Shown here: piece by piece, positions 5,255 through 6,761 of the stretch
Layout of the letters: each line of letters starts with the position of its first letter
Position numbering within the stretch: the first letter of the stretch is position 1
Source of the DNA: Actinobacteria bacterium UBA7422
GTDB taxonomy: Bacteria > Actinomycetota > Actinomycetes > S36-B12
Assembly: GCA_002469525.1 (NCBI GenBank)
Contig: DKME01000120.1
Location: forward strand, 1 to 6,761
Length of the DNA stretch: 6,761 nucleotides
Reading direction: 5' to 3'
Made by a program: the position numbers and the translations under genes
Notes under the pieces: model-generated
Databases searched by the model: none
Told to the model about the DNA's origin: nothing
Seen by the model: only the letters and a program-made list of their open reading frames with translations

Positions 5255-6759
5255 TGCATGAGCAAGAAATCCCACCGCAAGGCATCTCAGCTTCTCTTGG
5301 CAGCGGGCTTAACTTCATTGACGGTGAATGGATTCCTGCTGCAACCGGTGAACTCAGAGAGATTAAGTGCCCAGCGGATCAACAGCTTGTAGGAATTGTT
5401 TCTGAGAGTTCTGAAATCGATGCCCGAGCTGCCATCAGTTCCGCTGTGCGCAACTGGCCCTCGTGGGCGAAAACGTCACCCGCGGAGCGCAGCGCTCTGT
5501 TAAATAGGGTGGCCGACAAGCTCGAAGAACGGCGGGCAGAAATTGCCCTTGCCGAAGCACTTGATACGGGCAAGAGGCATGTGGAGGCTGAATACGACGT
5601 CGACGATGTTGTCAAATGTTTCCGGTACTTTGCGGACTTGGCCGGTACATCAACCGGCCGAGTAGTGGAAACCGATATGTCACACATTGACTCACAGGTT
5701 GTTTACGAGCCTGTGGGAGTTTGTGTATTAATCACCCCCTGGAATTACCCATTGCTCCAAGCTGCGTGGAAAGTGGCCCCAGCCCTGGCCGCCGGATGCT
5801 CATTTGTACTCAAGCCAAGTGAACTTACCCCGCATACCTCAATTATTTTGATGCAAATACTCGAAACAGTTGAACTACCGTCCGGTGTGGGGAATCTGTT
5901 GCTCGGTAGCGGCTCAGATGTAGGCAATGCACTCACTTCAGACCCGCGAGTAGACATGGTGTCATTTACGGGCGGTCTGGAAACAGGTAAGAAGGTTATG
6001 GCTTCGGCGGCAGGTACGGTCAAGAAAGTTGCTTTGGAATTGGGAGGGAAAAATCCCAATGTTGTCTTTGCCGACTGTGATTACGAAGCGGCATTGGACA
6101 ACGCGCTCACGGCCATTTTCCTTCATTCAGGCCAGGTGTGCTCTGCTGGTTCGCGGTTGATCATCGAAAAATCAATCAAGGATAAATTCGTGACAGAACT
6201 TGTGGAGCGAGCCAAAAATATTCGGATGGGTGGGCCATTTGACCCTGAAGCTCAAACCGGCGCATTGATCTCACAGTCGCACTTGGACAAAGTCGCGGCA
6301 TACGTCAACATGGGAGTCGCCGAAGGAGCAGTTATCCGTTGTGGTGGGTCAGTCATAGAAGACATCGATTTACGAAATGGTTTCTTCTTTCCACCGACCA
6401 TACTCGACAATTGTGATGCGGGCATGCAGTGTGTCCAAGATGAATCATTTGGTCCGGTTCTCACTGTAGAGACTTTTGACAGTGAACAGGAAGCAATCGA
6501 GATCGCTAACAATACGATTTACGGTCTAGCCGGCGCTGTGTGGACGCAAGATGCTGGACGAGCCCAACGAGTAGCGCATTCGCTGCGACATGGAACGATC
6601 TGGATCAATGACTTCCATCCATATCTACCCCAAGCGGAATGGGGTGGCTTTAAGCAGTCAGGCGTGGGTAGGGAGTTAGGGCCAACGGGTTTCCACGAAT
6701 ATTTGGAAACTAAACATATTTATCGAAATACAGAGCCGGCGCCTTCGCAATGGTTTTAG
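5254..6759 (+). CDS. betB: Betaine aldehyde dehydrogenase
   Basis: A complete 501-residue NAD(P)-dependent aldehyde dehydrogenase, similar in length to BetB/GbsA (about 490). It oxidises betaine aldehyde to glycine betaine in the cytoplasm. Catalytic landmarks are Asn164 (TPWNYP), Lys187 (LKPSE), the FTGGLETGKK cofactor loop (239-248), general-base Glu262 in LELGGKNPNVVF, nucleophile Cys296 in HSGQVCSAGSR and Glu397 in DESFGPVL. The C-terminal stretch WINDFHPYLPQAEWGGFKQSG (450-470) matches bacterial betaine aldehyde dehydrogenases of the GbsA kind, which sets it apart from generic aldehyde dehydrogenases. The ATG at 5254 shares its A with the betA stop, and no separate ribosome site is visible, so translation is probably coupled to betA. 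In this operon its product is the likely substrate of the methyltransferase at 2109. The TAG at 6757-6759 is 2 bases from the window edge, so continuation of the operon cannot be judged. Confidence 0.93.
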   Translation: MHEQEIPPQGISASLGSGLNFIDGEWIPAATGELREIKCPADQQLVGIVSESSEIDARAAISSAVRNWPSWAKTSPAERSALLNRVADKLEERRAEIALAEALDTGKRHVEAEYDVDDVVKCFRYFADLAGTSTGRVVETDMSHIDSQVVYEPVGVCVLITPWNYPLLQAAWKVAPALAAGCSFVLKPSELTPHTSIILMQILETVELPSGVGNLLLGSGSDVGNALTSDPRVDMVSFTGGLETGKKVMASAAGTVKKVALELGGKNPNVVFADCDYEAALDNALTAIFLHSGQVCSAGSRLIIEKSIKDKFVTELVERAKNIRMGGPFDPEAQTGALISQSHLDKVAAYVNMGVAEGAVIRCGGSVIEDIDLRNGFFFPPTILDNCDAGMQCVQDESFGPVLTVETFDSEQEAIEIANNTIYGLAGAVWTQDAGRAQRVAHSLRHGTIWINDFHPYLPQAEWGGFKQSGVGRELGPTGFHEYLETKHIYRNTEPAPSQWF

Positions 6760-6761
6760 TG

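Overview
The window holds two divergently transcribed operons around a 159-bp control region. Together they look like a near-complete route for oxidising choline to glycine betaine and then stripping a methyl group from a quaternary amine through a corrinoid protein into the folate pool.

Minus strand, read from about 1949 down to 1: an IclR-family regulator (1155-1949); a methyltransferase corrinoid protein (493-1158); a 125-residue cysteine-rich protein consisting of the methylenetetrahydrofolate reductase (MTHFR) C-terminal domain, MetV-like (108-485); and the first 39 codons of a MetF-type MTHFR that runs off the left edge (1-118). The genes overlap or nearly abut: 4 bp between the regulator and the corrinoid gene, a 7-nt gap, then an 11-bp overlap. 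They are therefore almost certainly one transcript, with the regulator as first gene.

Control region, 1950-2108: a perfect 17-bp palindrome (2026-2042) shares an arm with a second inverted repeat (2036-2053). Both have the TGGAA...TTCCA character of known IclR boxes. This is the likely switch for both operons.

Plus strand, 2109-6759: an MttB-superfamily methyltransferase without pyrrolysine, followed by choline dehydrogenase (betA) and betaine aldehyde dehydrogenase (betB). betA and betB are joined by a 1-nt overlap (TAATG).

Proposed flow: choline -> betaine aldehyde (BetA) -> glycine betaine (BetB) -> dimethylglycine plus methyl-corrinoid (MttB homologue with the corrinoid protein) -> methyl-tetrahydrofolate -> methylene-tetrahydrofolate (MetF with the MetV-like partner, run in the oxidative direction). 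The methyl-corrinoid:tetrahydrofolate methyltransferase and a reductive activator for the corrinoid are not in the window and may lie beyond either edge. The family assignments are firm. The substrate assignment of the MttB homologue is an inference from its neighbours.

Organism: a bacterium with roughly 50% G+C, judged by eye from sampled lines. GTG starts are used for the regulator and betA. The IclR protein resembles regulators I associate with Actinomycetota, but related clusters also occur in Alphaproteobacteria, so the phylum is left open. There are no RNA genes, mobile elements, CRISPR arrays or long repeats. The coding density is typical of a chromosomal catabolic locus.
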